Shown in pieces: positions 52,204-60,878 of a DNA stretch of 64,000 nucleotides. The number at the start of each line of letters is the position of its first letter. The first letter of the stretch is position 1. The DNA lies in NCBI GenBank assembly GCA_964529305.1, contig CAZGUX010000280.1, positions 1 to 64,000 of the forward strand, in the 5' to 3' direction. Source of the stretch: CAZGUX01 sp964529305 (GTDB lineage Bacteria; Acidobacteriota; Terriglobia; Bryobacterales; Bryobacteraceae). The position numbers and the translations under genes are program-made. Under the pieces are notes generated by a model. That model saw only the letters and a list, made by a program, of their open reading frames with translations. It did no database searches and was not told the DNA's origin.

Positions 52204-54351
52204 TTGATCCTGGGTTTGGCACTGATTCTCGCGGGCGGCCTGCTGCCGGTGGCCGCGGCGTGGTCGCTCGGGCGATTCGTAACCGCGCGGCAGCCATTCC
52301 CGGAGGTCGTTCGCCTCGCAGTGGGCGCGGCCGTGGAGAGTCTGTTGATCTTCCTCCTCCTGGCCGCCGGAATCGCTCACTCCTGGGTCACCCTTCCACT
52401 CTGCGCCCTGGCGGTGGCGCCGCTGCTGATCCATCGACCTCGGTTCCACCGGCCCGATTTCGGGGACGCGCCCCGTTGGCTGCTATGGATCATAGCGGGC
52501 ATTTATGGTGCCTTCTACCTGATCCACGCTCTGGCTCCCGAGATTCAGCCGGACGCGATGACCTACCATCTCGGCCTGGTGCGTGAGTACGCGCGGACGG
52601 GTTCGTTTCCCGGCCGCGTGGCTTTTTTCGAGATGATCCCGCAGGGGATTGAAATGCTATTCGTCCCTGCTTATCAGGTGGGCGCCCACTCGGCGGCGAA
52701 GCTGACGCATTTCTTTCTGCTTTGTCTGACGCCGTTCCTGATCGTCGAAGTGGGCAAACAGTTCGAGATCCCGTCCGGCGTGTCGTGGGCGGCAGCGCTC
52801 TTGTATGTCCTGACTCCGATTGTGGGCCTGACCGGAACCTCCGGCTATAACGATGCCGCATTGGTCTTTTTCATCCTGGCGGCGGTGTGGATGGCCCACG
52901 AACATCCGGCGTTGGCCGGACTCCTCTCGGGCTTTTGCTACGCCATCAAGATGAATGCCGGAGTGGCCGGAGTGGCCGCCGGGGCCATCGTCGTGCGCCG
53001 GGGCGGACTTCGAGCGGGCTCCCGATTTGCCGCCGGCGCGGCCGTGTCCGCTCTGCCCTGGCTCGTGAGGAACTGGATCGTGGCGCGGAATCCACTGGCC
53101 CCGCTGGCGAACGCCTGGTTTCCGAATCCCTACGTTCATCTCACGGCGGAGGAATCCCTGCGGAAAACCTGGGGTTCGCTTCCGGTCTCCTGGCCGGAAG
53201 TGCCGTGGCAGTTAGCGGCGGGCGTGGCATTTCAAGGCATCCTGGGACCGATCCTGTTCCTGATACCTGTGGGACTGCTGGCGTTGAAGAAGAAGGAAGG
53301 CCGGTGGTTGTGGCTCGTGGCCGCGGTCCTGGCATTTCCCTGGGTGCTGAACCACGGAACGCGCTTTCTCATGCCGGCGCTGCCGTTCGTCCTGGTGGCC
53401 CTGGTCCTCGTGCTTCCGCGAATCGCACGCTGGGGAGTGGTGGCCGCGGTGGCCATCCTGTGCTGGCCGCAGGCGATGGCCCGCTACGTGAACCCACACG
53501 CGTGGCGGCTGGGCGCGGCCCCGTGGCGCGCCGCGCTGCGCCTGGAGACGGAAGACGCCTACCTGCGGCGGACGACGGTCGAATATCCGATCGCCACGCT
53601 CGTCCGCGAATTCGTCAAGCCGGGCGAACCGGTGCTCACGTTGATGGACGCGCCTCGCGCGTTCCTCGATCACGAAATGGTGGAGATGTGGCAGAGCGCG
53701 CTGGGCGAACGCCTGACCGACTCGTTGATGGTGGCCTCTCAATACCGGTTCAATCCCTTTTACGACGTGCGTGGGGAATGGCCGGCCGAGCCCATTCGCG
53801 GTCTCCGCTTCCGGTTGGTCTCCACCGGGAAGGCTCCCTCCGAAGCCGAGTGGTGCGTCCACGAGATCCGGACGTATCTGGGGGACGACCGGGTTTACTC
53901 CAGCCCCCAGTGGTCCGTGACGTCGTGGCCCAATCGCTGGGAAGTCCCGTCGGCCTTTGACGGCAATCTCGCATCGCGCTGGAGGACATGGCAACCCATG
54001 CGGCCGGGCATGTTTGTCGAAGCCCGGTTCGACCGGCCGCAGCGCATCTCGGCGGTGGACATGGTCTCGCACACCCCGGTGTTCGAAGCCCGATGGGAGA
54101 TTTACGGTCTGGACCTGCAGGGCCGCTGGAAGCGCCTCCAGGGCGCTCCAGAAGCGCACCGCCGCGGCGTGGACGACCTGCGTCCCGCGGCCGTCCGGCA
54201 CCTCAAGCGCTCGGGCATTCGGTATCTTCTGCTGCCGACCGAATGGGTCGGCGGTTGGCAGTTGGCCCAGCACATCGTTGGCTTTGAGAAGGACTGGGGC
54301 ATCGAGAAAACCGGCCAGGCCGGTTTCGTCTCGCTCTACCGGCTGCCGTAG
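52204..54351 (+). CDS. GT-C-type membrane protein with F5/8-like C-terminus, ~715 aa
   Basis: Resembles dolichyl-phosphate-mannose-type glycosyltransferases. About ten hydrophobic segments fill the first 430 residues. The loop after the early helices reads EIQPDAMTYHLGLVREYART, similar to the acidic-motif loop of GT-C enzymes. The C-terminal 250 residues are soluble: an alpha/beta part (TTVEYPIATLVREFVKPGEP) and a discoidin-like (F5/8 C) domain with VPSAFDGNLASRWRTWQP. It would glycosylate envelope proteins or lipids. The start is uncertain: a TTG at 52204 matches the first hydrophobic segment; the frame is open to 52099, overlapping the divergent gene. Confidence 0.65.
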   Translation: MILGLALILAGGLLPVAAAWSLGRFVTARQPFPEVVRLAVGAAVESLLIFLLLAAGIAHSWVTLPLCALAVAPLLIHRPRFHRPDFGDAPRWLLWIIAGIYGAFYLIHALAPEIQPDAMTYHLGLVREYARTGSFPGRVAFFEMIPQGIEMLFVPAYQVGAHSAAKLTHFFLLCLTPFLIVEVGKQFEIPSGVSWAAALLYVLTPIVGLTGTSGYNDAALVFFILAAVWMAHEHPALAGLLSGFCYAIKMNAGVAGVAAGAIVVRRGGLRAGSRFAAGAAVSALPWLVRNWIVARNPLAPLANAWFPNPYVHLTAEESLRKTWGSLPVSWPEVPWQLAAGVAFQGILGPILFLIPVGLLALKKKEGRWLWLVAAVLAFPWVLNHGTRFLMPALPFVLVALVLVLPRIARWGVVAAVAILCWPQAMARYVNPHAWRLGAAPWRAALRLETEDAYLRRTTVEYPIATLVREFVKPGEPVLTLMDAPRAFLDHEMVEMWQSALGERLTDSLMVASQYRFNPFYDVRGEWPAEPIRGLRFRLVSTGKAPSEAEWCVHEIRTYLGDDRVYSSPQWSVTSWPNRWEVPSAFDGNLASRWRTWQPMRPGMFVEARFDRPQRISAVDMVSHTPVFEARWEIYGLDLQGRWKRLQGAPEAHRRGVDDLRPAAVRHLKRSGIRYLLLPTEWVGGWQLAQHIVGFEKDWGIEKTGQAGFVSLYRLP

Positions 54352-54360
54352 AATCAAGCT

Positions 54361-55569
54361 GTGCCTGGCGAATACATCGTTTTTCATAATGGCGCGCTGC
54401 TGACGGATTCAGGTGTGACGCCGGACGGGATGGTCGTGGTCCGCGGCGGCATCATCGAATATGTGGGTCCGTTCGAATCGGGCCGTCTGCCTCACGGCGC
54501 AGAATCGGTGGACGCCGGAGGCCTCTTCATCGCGCCCGGCTTCGTCGACATTCACGTCCACGGGGGCGACGGCGCCGACTTCATGGACGCAAAACCCGAA
54601 GAGGTCGACCGGGTCCTGCGATTCCATGCCCGGCATGGCACGACCTCGATCTGCCCAACCACGGCAACGGCTCCTTTGAACGAGATCCTCGCCGCCATCG
54701 ACGCGATTGAAGGCCGGAGGGCCGCCCCCCAGTGGGCGCGGATTCTTGGGGTCCATGTCGAGGGACCGTACCTCACCATGTCCAAGCGCGGCTGCCATTT
54801 GCCGGAACACGTGCGGACTCCCGAGCATCACGAGTGGCAGCAGATCCTGGAGCGCGGCCAGATCGCTTCCATGACCTTGGCGCCGGAGCTGCCCGGCGGG
54901 CGCGAGCTGGTTGAAGCGCTGTACCGCCGCGGCGCGATCGCCAGCGCCGGGCACAGTGAAGCTCTCTATCACGAGATGACAGAGGCCATTGCCTGGGGCG
55001 TTCGGCACGTCACGCACCTGTATTGCGCCATGACCGACGCCATGAACAATCGCTGGCGGGGCACACCCAACCCTCGTGCCGCCGGAATGGTGGAGGCCGT
55101 TTACCTGAACGACGAACTCAGCTCGGAGTTGATTACCGACGGGAAGCACCTGTCGGCCGAGATGCTGCACATGGCGCTCCGGAATAAAGGCTACGAGAAG
55201 CTCGCGATCATCACGGACGCCATGCGAGGGGCGGGAATGCCGGATGGGGAGTACACCTTCGGCCCTCGGCACGGCATGACGGCCGTTGTGCGCAACCGCG
55301 AGGCAAGGATTCCGGACGGCACGGCGCTGGCTTCTTCGGTGTTCGCGATGAACGAAATGGTGCGCACATTTCGCGATCTGACCGGCTGTCCTTTGTGGCA
55401 AGCGATGCGGATGGCGTCATTGACCCCGGCGGAGATTGCCGGACGGAGCGGCGATATTGGAAGCCTCGCTCGAGGGAAGAAGGCGGACATCCTCGTGCTG
55501 GACGATCAGGTGGACATCCGGCGCGTGTATCTGGAAGGCCGCCGTTTGAATTTCGAGGATTCGAACTGA
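54361..55569 (+). CDS. nagA: N-acetylglucosamine-6-phosphate deacetylase, 402 aa
   Basis: An amidohydrolase-superfamily deacetylase that converts GlcNAc-6-P to GlcN-6-P in the cytoplasm. It shows FVDIHVHGGDGADFMDA (metal HxH), HGTTSICPTTATA, LGVHVEGPYL, HSEALYHEMTEA, VTHLYCAMTDAMNN and the catalytic Asp in AIITDAMRGAG. The C-terminal ADILVLDDQ strand closes the composite beta-sandwich. Length is normal. Starts with GTG 9 nt after the previous stop, so probably co-transcribed with the GT-C gene. No nagB is in the window. Confidence 0.88.
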   Translation: MPGEYIVFHNGALLTDSGVTPDGMVVVRGGIIEYVGPFESGRLPHGAESVDAGGLFIAPGFVDIHVHGGDGADFMDAKPEEVDRVLRFHARHGTTSICPTTATAPLNEILAAIDAIEGRRAAPQWARILGVHVEGPYLTMSKRGCHLPEHVRTPEHHEWQQILERGQIASMTLAPELPGGRELVEALYRRGAIASAGHSEALYHEMTEAIAWGVRHVTHLYCAMTDAMNNRWRGTPNPRAAGMVEAVYLNDELSSELITDGKHLSAEMLHMALRNKGYEKLAIITDAMRGAGMPDGEYTFGPRHGMTAVVRNREARIPDGTALASSVFAMNEMVRTFRDLTGCPLWQAMRMASLTPAEIAGRSGDIGSLARGKKADILVLDDQVDIRRVYLEGRRLNFEDSN

Positions 55570-55616
55570 TCGCCGGGCCGGCGAGGGCCGACGCGACGCC
55601 CGCCCTCGCCGGTAAC

Positions 55617-56288
55617 CTACTGAGTGCTGTTCCCGGGCGAGTGGTTCGCCACCATGAGCCGGTAGTGGCGGTACACCATGTACATCAGCGGCAGGATCAG
55701 AAGCGAGGCGGCCCACCCGAATTGGTCTCTCGATGCCTCGGCGGAGGCCGCGGCGATCGCTCCGATCAGGTAGTACGGCAGCGTCCAGAGATAGCACGCG
55801 TTCCACACCTGTGACAGCGATCGTTCCTGAGTCAGCGAAATCACGGTCGAGATCAGGGCCGTGTCAATCGTGTAAAACAGCCCCGCGGCGAGAGCCATCG
55901 CCGGCAGCGTCGGCCACCGGGCATGGATTGCGAACGACGGCACGATGCTCACCATCATCGCGGCGACATTGAACGCCACCTGGATGAGGCTGGGGCGGCG
56001 CGCCGTGTTCCAGACCGACTGCACGATGGTTCCCGCGCACACCAGGTACACGGTTTCCGCCAGCGTGAGTTGTGCCACCGCCAGCAGGTACACGACGAAA
56101 TTTAGCGAGCACGTTCCCCGGATTCCGGGCAACCTCACTTTCAGCGCGGACGCGAGCATGCACAGCGCCAGGTAGGCGGTGAATCGCGTCCATTCGGGTT
56201 CGGGTCCGGAAATCAGAGGGGATGCGGCGAGTAGGGCAAGCCCCAACGCGACAACGCCACCGATATAAGCTTTTGCACTGACGCTCAT
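55617..56288 (-). CDS. Multi-pass membrane protein, MASE-like sensor module, 223 aa
   Basis: About seven hydrophobic helices and almost no soluble part (for example IGGVVALGLALLAASPLISG, TVYLVCAGTIVQSVW, ALAAGLFYTIDTALISTVIS). It resembles the membrane sensor module that in related bacteria precedes GGDEF or HD-GYP domains, but no output domain is attached, so it may be a stand-alone derivative. The ATG at 56288 has a CTGGAG site; five codons further upstream another start is possible. It follows the S8 protease in the same direction. Confidence 0.6.
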   Translation of the reverse strand: MSVSAKAYIGGVVALGLALLAASPLISGPEPEWTRFTAYLALCMLASALKVRLPGIRGTCSLNFVVYLLAVAQLTLAETVYLVCAGTIVQSVWNTARRPSLIQVAFNVAAMMVSIVPSFAIHARWPTLPAMALAAGLFYTIDTALISTVISLTQERSLSQVWNACYLWTLPYYLIGAIAAASAEASRDQFGWAASLLILPLMYMVYRHYRLMVANHSPGNSTQ

Positions 56289-56326
56289 GGCAGACTCCAG
56301 CACAACACCGGATGTTCAGTGCGCTG

Positions 56327-58018
56327 CTATTCCTCACCCTCGATGCCGGCACTCATCCCCTGCATCTCTGCCATTGCCAGGAGCGCTGGATTGTAGTCGG
56401 CGAAGTCTCCCCACACGACGCTGAAGCCGGTTACGGCACTGTCACCCCACACCACCGAGTCGCCCCACACCACCGAACTGCCGCTGACGAACACGCTATC
56501 GCCCCACACCACCGAGTCGCCCCAGACCACGGAGTCACCCCAGACGACGGACATGTCGCGCATGACTGTGACTTTCCGGGTCGCCGCGTTGTAGTACGCC
56601 GTCGGCGACTTGGCGGGTTTGGTCACCAGATCGTTGCTGGCCAGAGCGGCCATGATGTTCAGATAGCCGGCGCCCACCGAAAAGATGTCGGACTGGTTGT
56701 TGTACAGGACGCCCGACTGGGAATGGAAGTACGACGTGTATGAAGCGAACGATTTGCTGGCCGTCTTCATCAGGCGGGCCTTCACCTGGTCGGGCGTCAA
56801 TGTCGGCGTCTTCTGCAGCAGCAGCGCGACCGCGCCGGCGACCACTGGAGCCGCCATGCTGGTTCCGCTCAGCTTGTAATACTGGGTGGCCGACGTTGAT
56901 CCGTTCGACTTGTAGACGTACTCCTTGACCTTGTTCCCCGGGTACGACGTGGGTAGCGTGGCGCCGTTCGCCAGGATCGAAACGATGTTCGTCCCGGGCG
57001 CCACCAGATCCGGTTTGACAATGTGGTCGATGCGGGTCGGCCCCTTGGAACTGTAAGAGGCCACTTCGTCGTCGGCCCTCGTGATCGAGTTCTTCATCTT
57101 GGTCGCGCCCACGGTGATGACGTACGGGTCGTTCCCCGGAGACGTGATGGTGGCGTAACCCTTGGTGCCCTGGGTATTGTCGCGGCCCAAGTTGCCCGCG
57201 GCGACCACGACCGTGATCCCGGCCTGCCATGCAGCCTCGACGGCCTGGCACAGCGGGTCGAGCGTGTAGCTTTCGTAAACCGGCCTTCCCAGCGACAGGT
57301 TGATGACTTTGATGTTGTACGTGTTCTTCAGTTCGATCGCTCGCTGGATTGCCGCGATGACCGCGCTCTCCGGGCCGGATCCGTTCTGATCCAACACCCG
57401 CAAGTTGACCAGGTTGACATTGGGAGCGATGCCCTTGAACGTACGGATGAAGCCGGTGCCGCTGGAATCACGGCCCGCGGAGGCGATGATGCCGGCGACA
57501 TGCGTGCCGTGGCCGTACTTGTCGGCCGCGCTCGTGTCGGCAAGGAAGCTTTCGTTGTACACAACCCGCGTATTCTGGGAACCGTTCAGTAAATCCGAAT
57601 CCGCGGAGATCCCGCTGTCGATCACCGCGACGCCGATGCCCGTTCCGTCCCACCCGGAGGTCCAGGCGTACGGTGCATACGTCGTCTGGGTCGCGAAGTC
57701 GAGCGAGCCTTTGGTCGGGCGGTCCGGCGAGATGTACTTGATCAGTGGGCTCGCCTCCAACATCTTGAGTACGCCCGACGGAATCTGCATGTGAATTGCC
57801 GGTATCCGGGTGAACTGCTTCCGAACCCTCGCGTATGGGGCCACCAGCTTCAGGAAATCGCCATCCCGCCCCTTTGGAAACTGGATGATGACGTCGACCG
57901 GCGTTTGTGGAGCGCGAACCATGCGACCCAGTTGGTCTCTCAGGTCCGGCGCGATCTTAGTCTGCGCGAACGCCGAAGCGGCGAGAAGAAAAATTCCCAA
58001 ACGAACAATAACTGCCAT
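56327..58018 (-). CDS. Secreted subtilisin-like (S8) serine protease with WGD hexapeptide repeats, 563 aa
   Basis: A signal peptide (VRLGIFLLAASAFAQ) is followed by an I9-like propeptide (about 25-98, VDVIIQFPKGRDGD to PLIKYISPDR). The S8 domain has the full triad: D134 in VAVIDSGI, H170 in KYGHGTHVAGI, S387 in LSGTSMAAP, and the oxyanion Asn276 in AAGNLGRD. The last 75 residues have eight consecutive hexapeptide-type units, mostly SVVWGD with degenerate members SVFVSG and SAVTGF. The ATG at 58018 is chosen for its GGAGGC site. It is a functional-looking extracellular protease. Confidence 0.93.
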   Translation of the reverse strand: MAVIVRLGIFLLAASAFAQTKIAPDLRDQLGRMVRAPQTPVDVIIQFPKGRDGDFLKLVAPYARVRKQFTRIPAIHMQIPSGVLKMLEASPLIKYISPDRPTKGSLDFATQTTYAPYAWTSGWDGTGIGVAVIDSGISADSDLLNGSQNTRVVYNESFLADTSAADKYGHGTHVAGIIASAGRDSSGTGFIRTFKGIAPNVNLVNLRVLDQNGSGPESAVIAAIQRAIELKNTYNIKVINLSLGRPVYESYTLDPLCQAVEAAWQAGITVVVAAGNLGRDNTQGTKGYATITSPGNDPYVITVGATKMKNSITRADDEVASYSSKGPTRIDHIVKPDLVAPGTNIVSILANGATLPTSYPGNKVKEYVYKSNGSTSATQYYKLSGTSMAAPVVAGAVALLLQKTPTLTPDQVKARLMKTASKSFASYTSYFHSQSGVLYNNQSDIFSVGAGYLNIMAALASNDLVTKPAKSPTAYYNAATRKVTVMRDMSVVWGDSVVWGDSVVWGDSVFVSGSSVVWGDSVVWGDSAVTGFSVVWGDFADYNPALLAMAEMQGMSAGIEGEE

Positions 58019-58368
58019 GTGCCTTGCCTCCGATTGCCCGAACCGTCTGTGACCATCCGAAACCGTCTCCGAACTGGTTTGCTTGCGATTGGCCACGAGA
58101 CGAGTCTAGGGCGCATCGCCGAACCAAGCAAGACAGGCGAGTAATGCGGTTGCGGCACCCGTGATCCTTGTCTGTAAGGTGTTTCTCTGACAGGGAAAGG
58201 AGGGTCTCCACTCCTCTACACCGGCACGCTTGATCCTTGTTTTGTGAGAGTTGCGGGCTGATGTTCCGGTCGCTCGCGAGCACCGGTAACGGGTCTGCAA
58301 GAGCTTAGTACTTCAGTTGGGGAAACGGATCCGCGCACCCGGGTAATCGTCTGTTGCGCCAGCCCGTC
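58019..58368. other. Intergenic stretch with an imperfect direct repeat
   Basis: No gene is seen. Two roughly 20-nt segments around 58152-58174 and 58220-58242 (both containing TGATCCTTGT flanked by GGCAC) form an imperfect direct repeat upstream of the protease gene. Their position would suit an activator or repressor pair, but nothing proves it. Confidence 0.35.
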
Positions 58369-58728
58369 CTACGAATTCGTAGGCTCCCCAGCAGGCGCGG
58401 ATCCCGCTTTCTGGACGCGAACGACCGTGACCTCGGACACGGCGATCAAACCGGTGTCCATCATCTCCGCAACGGCCGGCGCCAGGCAGCTCACGTTCTC
58501 GGCCGAATCGACGATCGAGATCAGGATCGGCTGGTCATGACGGGTCAGGCGGGACCGGTGGATCTCGGCGCTCTCGCCGTATCCTTCCAGACCCCGGAAC
58601 ACGGTGGCGCCCGCAATCTTCATCTCACGGCACCTGGCGATGATCGCCTCGTAGAGGGGTTGCCCCTGGAAGCGGTCTCCTTCCGAGATGTGAATGCGCA
58701 GAAGCTGACTGGAAGTCCCTTTCTGCAT
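58369..58728 (-). CDS. DUF190 family protein (PII-like), 119 aa
   Basis: A single DUF190 domain: LLRIHISEGDRFQGQPLYEA, AGATVFRGLEGYG and ILISIVDSAENV. The fold is PII-like, so it may bind a nucleotide or an anion and form trimers. It follows the double-DUF190 gene by 3 nt and belongs to the crcB operon. Confidence 0.9.
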   Translation of the reverse strand: MQKGTSSQLLRIHISEGDRFQGQPLYEAIIARCREMKIAGATVFRGLEGYGESAEIHRSRLTRHDQPILISIVDSAENVSCLAPAVAEMMDTGLIAVSEVTVVRVQKAGSAPAGEPTNS

Positions 58729-58731
58729 CGG

Positions 58732-59442
58732 TCACGCCCCCACGGTTCCCTGGCTGCGCACCAGGCGGACAATCTCGGCATCGGAGGTCACGATGAGGCC
58801 GTCCTGCAGCATGCCTTCAATCACATCCGAGGCGGCCGAGATCTTTTCGGCGGTGTCGATCACCGAAATCATGATGGGCAGGTCGCGCGCGGGGTGGAAG
58901 AACGAGGCCTTATGCGGTTGACCTTTGGCTCCATACCCCAGGATTCCGCGGTAGACCGTCGCACCCGCGATGTCCATCAGGAGCAGTTTCTTCACGATCG
59001 CGTCATAGAGAGGCTCGCCGTGCCATTTGTCGGCCTCTCCCAGGAACACGCGCAGCAGTTTCGCCGGTCCCTGCTTTCTCTGGTGGGCGGCCGGTGGCTC
59101 TCCGTTCGGCGGCCTTCGCGCCACCTTCACGACGGTGGTGTCCTGAATCTCGATCATGCCGTCGGAGACCATCTCGTACAGCGTCGGCAGCACCTCTTCG
59201 ACCTTCTCCGGGGACTCGACAAACTCGATCCGGATGGGCAGGTGTTCCGCCAACAGCTCGACCTTGGGCGTGTGCAATAACTGTTGCGCCCCGAATCCCG
59301 AATACGCCCGAGTGGCTGTGGCCCCGGAGACTCCCTTGTGAAGAAGGAAGGTCATGATCGAGTCGTGCAGCGCCATGTGGTGATGTTGCGCGTCCTCATT
59401 GATGAAGATCGTGACCTTCTTCGCCGGGCCTTTGGTCAGCAT
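58732..59442 (-). CDS. Tandem DUF190 protein, 236 aa
   Basis: Two DUF190 domains in one chain. The first (about 5-110) contains VTIFINEDAQHHHMALHDSI and FGAQQLLHTPKV; the second (about 125-235) contains LLRVFLGEADKWHGEPLYDA, AGATVYRGILGYGAKG and IMISVIDTAEKI. The second half closely resembles the separate DUF190 protein downstream. It starts 16 nt after crcB with a GGAGG ribosome binding site. A tandem fusion would allow hetero-oligomers with the single-domain partner. Confidence 0.9.
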   Translation of the reverse strand: MLTKGPAKKVTIFINEDAQHHHMALHDSIMTFLLHKGVSGATATRAYSGFGAQQLLHTPKVELLAEHLPIRIEFVESPEKVEEVLPTLYEMVSDGMIEIQDTTVVKVARRPPNGEPPAAHQRKQGPAKLLRVFLGEADKWHGEPLYDAIVKKLLLMDIAGATVYRGILGYGAKGQPHKASFFHPARDLPIMISVIDTAEKISAASDVIEGMLQDGLIVTSDAEIVRLVRSQGTVGA

Positions 59443-59458
59443 GACGCCTCCAGTTTCA

Positions 59459-59833
59459 TTATCGGCGCGCGGTCAGGGCCGCGCCCAGCCATACCGCCGC
59501 GTAGCCAAGCAGGACACTGCCCGCCAGATAAGCAAGGCCCATCCAATGCGCGCCATCCTTGACGGCCTCGAGAGCCTCGTACTCGAAACTGGAGAACGTG
59601 GTGTAGCCGCCCAGGACCCCGACGACCAGGAACAGCCGCCAGTTGGGATGGGGGTGCAATCGCTCGGTGAACAGGGTCATCAGGACGCCAATCAAAAATG
59701 CTCCGCTGACGTTGATGACGAACGTGCCCAACGGAAACCGGCCCCCGTACTTCGCCATGATCCACGTCCCGAGCAAATATCGGGCCAAGCCTCCCAAACC
59801 TGCTCCGGCGAGCACTACCAGGTATCTGTCCAC
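59459..59833 (-). CDS. crcB: Fluoride channel CrcB/Fluc, 124 aa
   Basis: A small four-helix dual-topology membrane protein exporting fluoride. Signature motifs are GAGLGGLARYLLG, PLGTFVINVSGAFLIGVLM (the central Asn) and GVLGGYTTFSSFEYEAL (the TTFS box with phenylalanines of the fluoride pathway). Length is normal. GTG start with AAGGAG 10 nt upstream. It opens the operon with two DUF190 genes, a common partnership. I looked for a fluoride riboswitch in the short leader and saw none. Confidence 0.95.
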   Translation of the reverse strand: MDRYLVVLAGAGLGGLARYLLGTWIMAKYGGRFPLGTFVINVSGAFLIGVLMTLFTERLHPHPNWRLFLVVGVLGGYTTFSSFEYEALEAVKDGAHWMGLAYLAGSVLLGYAAVWLGAALTARR

Positions 59834-59909
59834 GCGTCCGAGTCTCCTTGCCGCTGATCGTGCCCAGAATCTCTCAGTGGGCCCGCGCGGCGCAATCGGG
59901 GCCCGAGGC

Positions 59910-60851
59910 TTACCGCCGGAAGAAGAAATCCTCGGCGGTTTTGGTGAGAATCTGATGCCGGTCGGAGGCGCTCAGGAAGTCCGCGTGGTCTCGGATCACG
60001 GCCACGGCGGCTGCATAGCTCTGCGGCGTTTTGGTCTGAAGGGGAGCGTCACTCTCCCACATACAGCGTTGGGGACCAAACGCCTCCACCAGCCTGCGCA
60101 TGAGCGGGAGCATGTCGATGTACGGTGGCTTTGCCGCGCCCAGGGCGTAGAAGCCCCCGAACTTGACCATCACCCGCTTGTGCTTCGCCATCCGGACCAA
60201 CGCCTGAATCTCCTCTTCGATGAATTGGCCTTTGCGGCCGATCAGGCAGAAGTGATCGATGATCACGGGTGTCTCCGGAAACTTGGAGCACATTCGATCC
60301 AATTCGGGCAGGTCGGCCGGCCCCATGAGAAAGCTCAGGGCGAGATTGTGCTTCGCGCCGGCGGCGAACATCTTGTCGTACCCGGGGTGATCCATCCAAC
60401 GCTGCATGTCCGGCAGAGGGGGCCGGGTACTCTTGCCGCGCACGCGAAACGCGAAGATCCCCCCTTTCGAAAGAGCGACCATCGTGTTGTCCGGGCTGGG
60501 CCCGGAGACGTCGCTCATCGCGGGCACGATGCCGGTGCCGCAAAACGTTCGCGGATCCATGGCGATGACATCCAGGATGTAGGTGTGATCGAGACCGTAC
60601 CAGGTCATCTGCACCAGGTTGATGCGCCGGACTCCGGCCGGCCGGGCGTGCGCGAGCAGTTCCTCGGCGCTGAAACTGGGAAACCAGAAGTCCTCTTTGC
60701 GGAAGCCCGGAGCCGGCGGGTACTTGACCGTATCGGAAGTCCAGATGTGAACGTGGGCGTCCACGTATGCGGGGTCTTGCGCTGAAAGAGAGGCCCCACC
60801 GCTGAGGACGGCGGCGATGGGTCCCCAGGTTTGACGGCGTGTCAGATTCAT
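59910..60851 (-). CDS. Exported amidohydrolase (Amidohydro_2 family), 313 aa
   Basis: A probable signal (NLTRRQTWGPIAAVLSGGASL) leads to a TIM-barrel amidohydrolase of the lactone hydrolase type: YVDAHVHIWTSD at the metal HxH, VIIDHFCLIGRKG with the central His, VMVKFGGFYAL, and CMWESDAPLQT with the metal-binding Asp. It probably opens a lactone or a related ring. It lies 27 nt downstream of the aldo/keto reductase gene and forms a unit with it and the upstream aldolase. Confidence 0.8.
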   Translation of the reverse strand: MNLTRRQTWGPIAAVLSGGASLSAQDPAYVDAHVHIWTSDTVKYPPAPGFRKEDFWFPSFSAEELLAHARPAGVRRINLVQMTWYGLDHTYILDVIAMDPRTFCGTGIVPAMSDVSGPSPDNTMVALSKGGIFAFRVRGKSTRPPLPDMQRWMDHPGYDKMFAAGAKHNLALSFLMGPADLPELDRMCSKFPETPVIIDHFCLIGRKGQFIEEEIQALVRMAKHKRVMVKFGGFYALGAAKPPYIDMLPLMRRLVEAFGPQRCMWESDAPLQTKTPQSYAAAVAVIRDHADFLSASDRHQILTKTAEDFFFRR

Positions 60852-60878
60852 GTTGGATGTCCCCGATTTTGACGCCGG

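Noticed and set aside
59834..59909. Possible fluoride riboswitch before crcB
   Set aside because: The 76-nt leader does not show the crcB RNA motif, and the upstream gene leaves little space.
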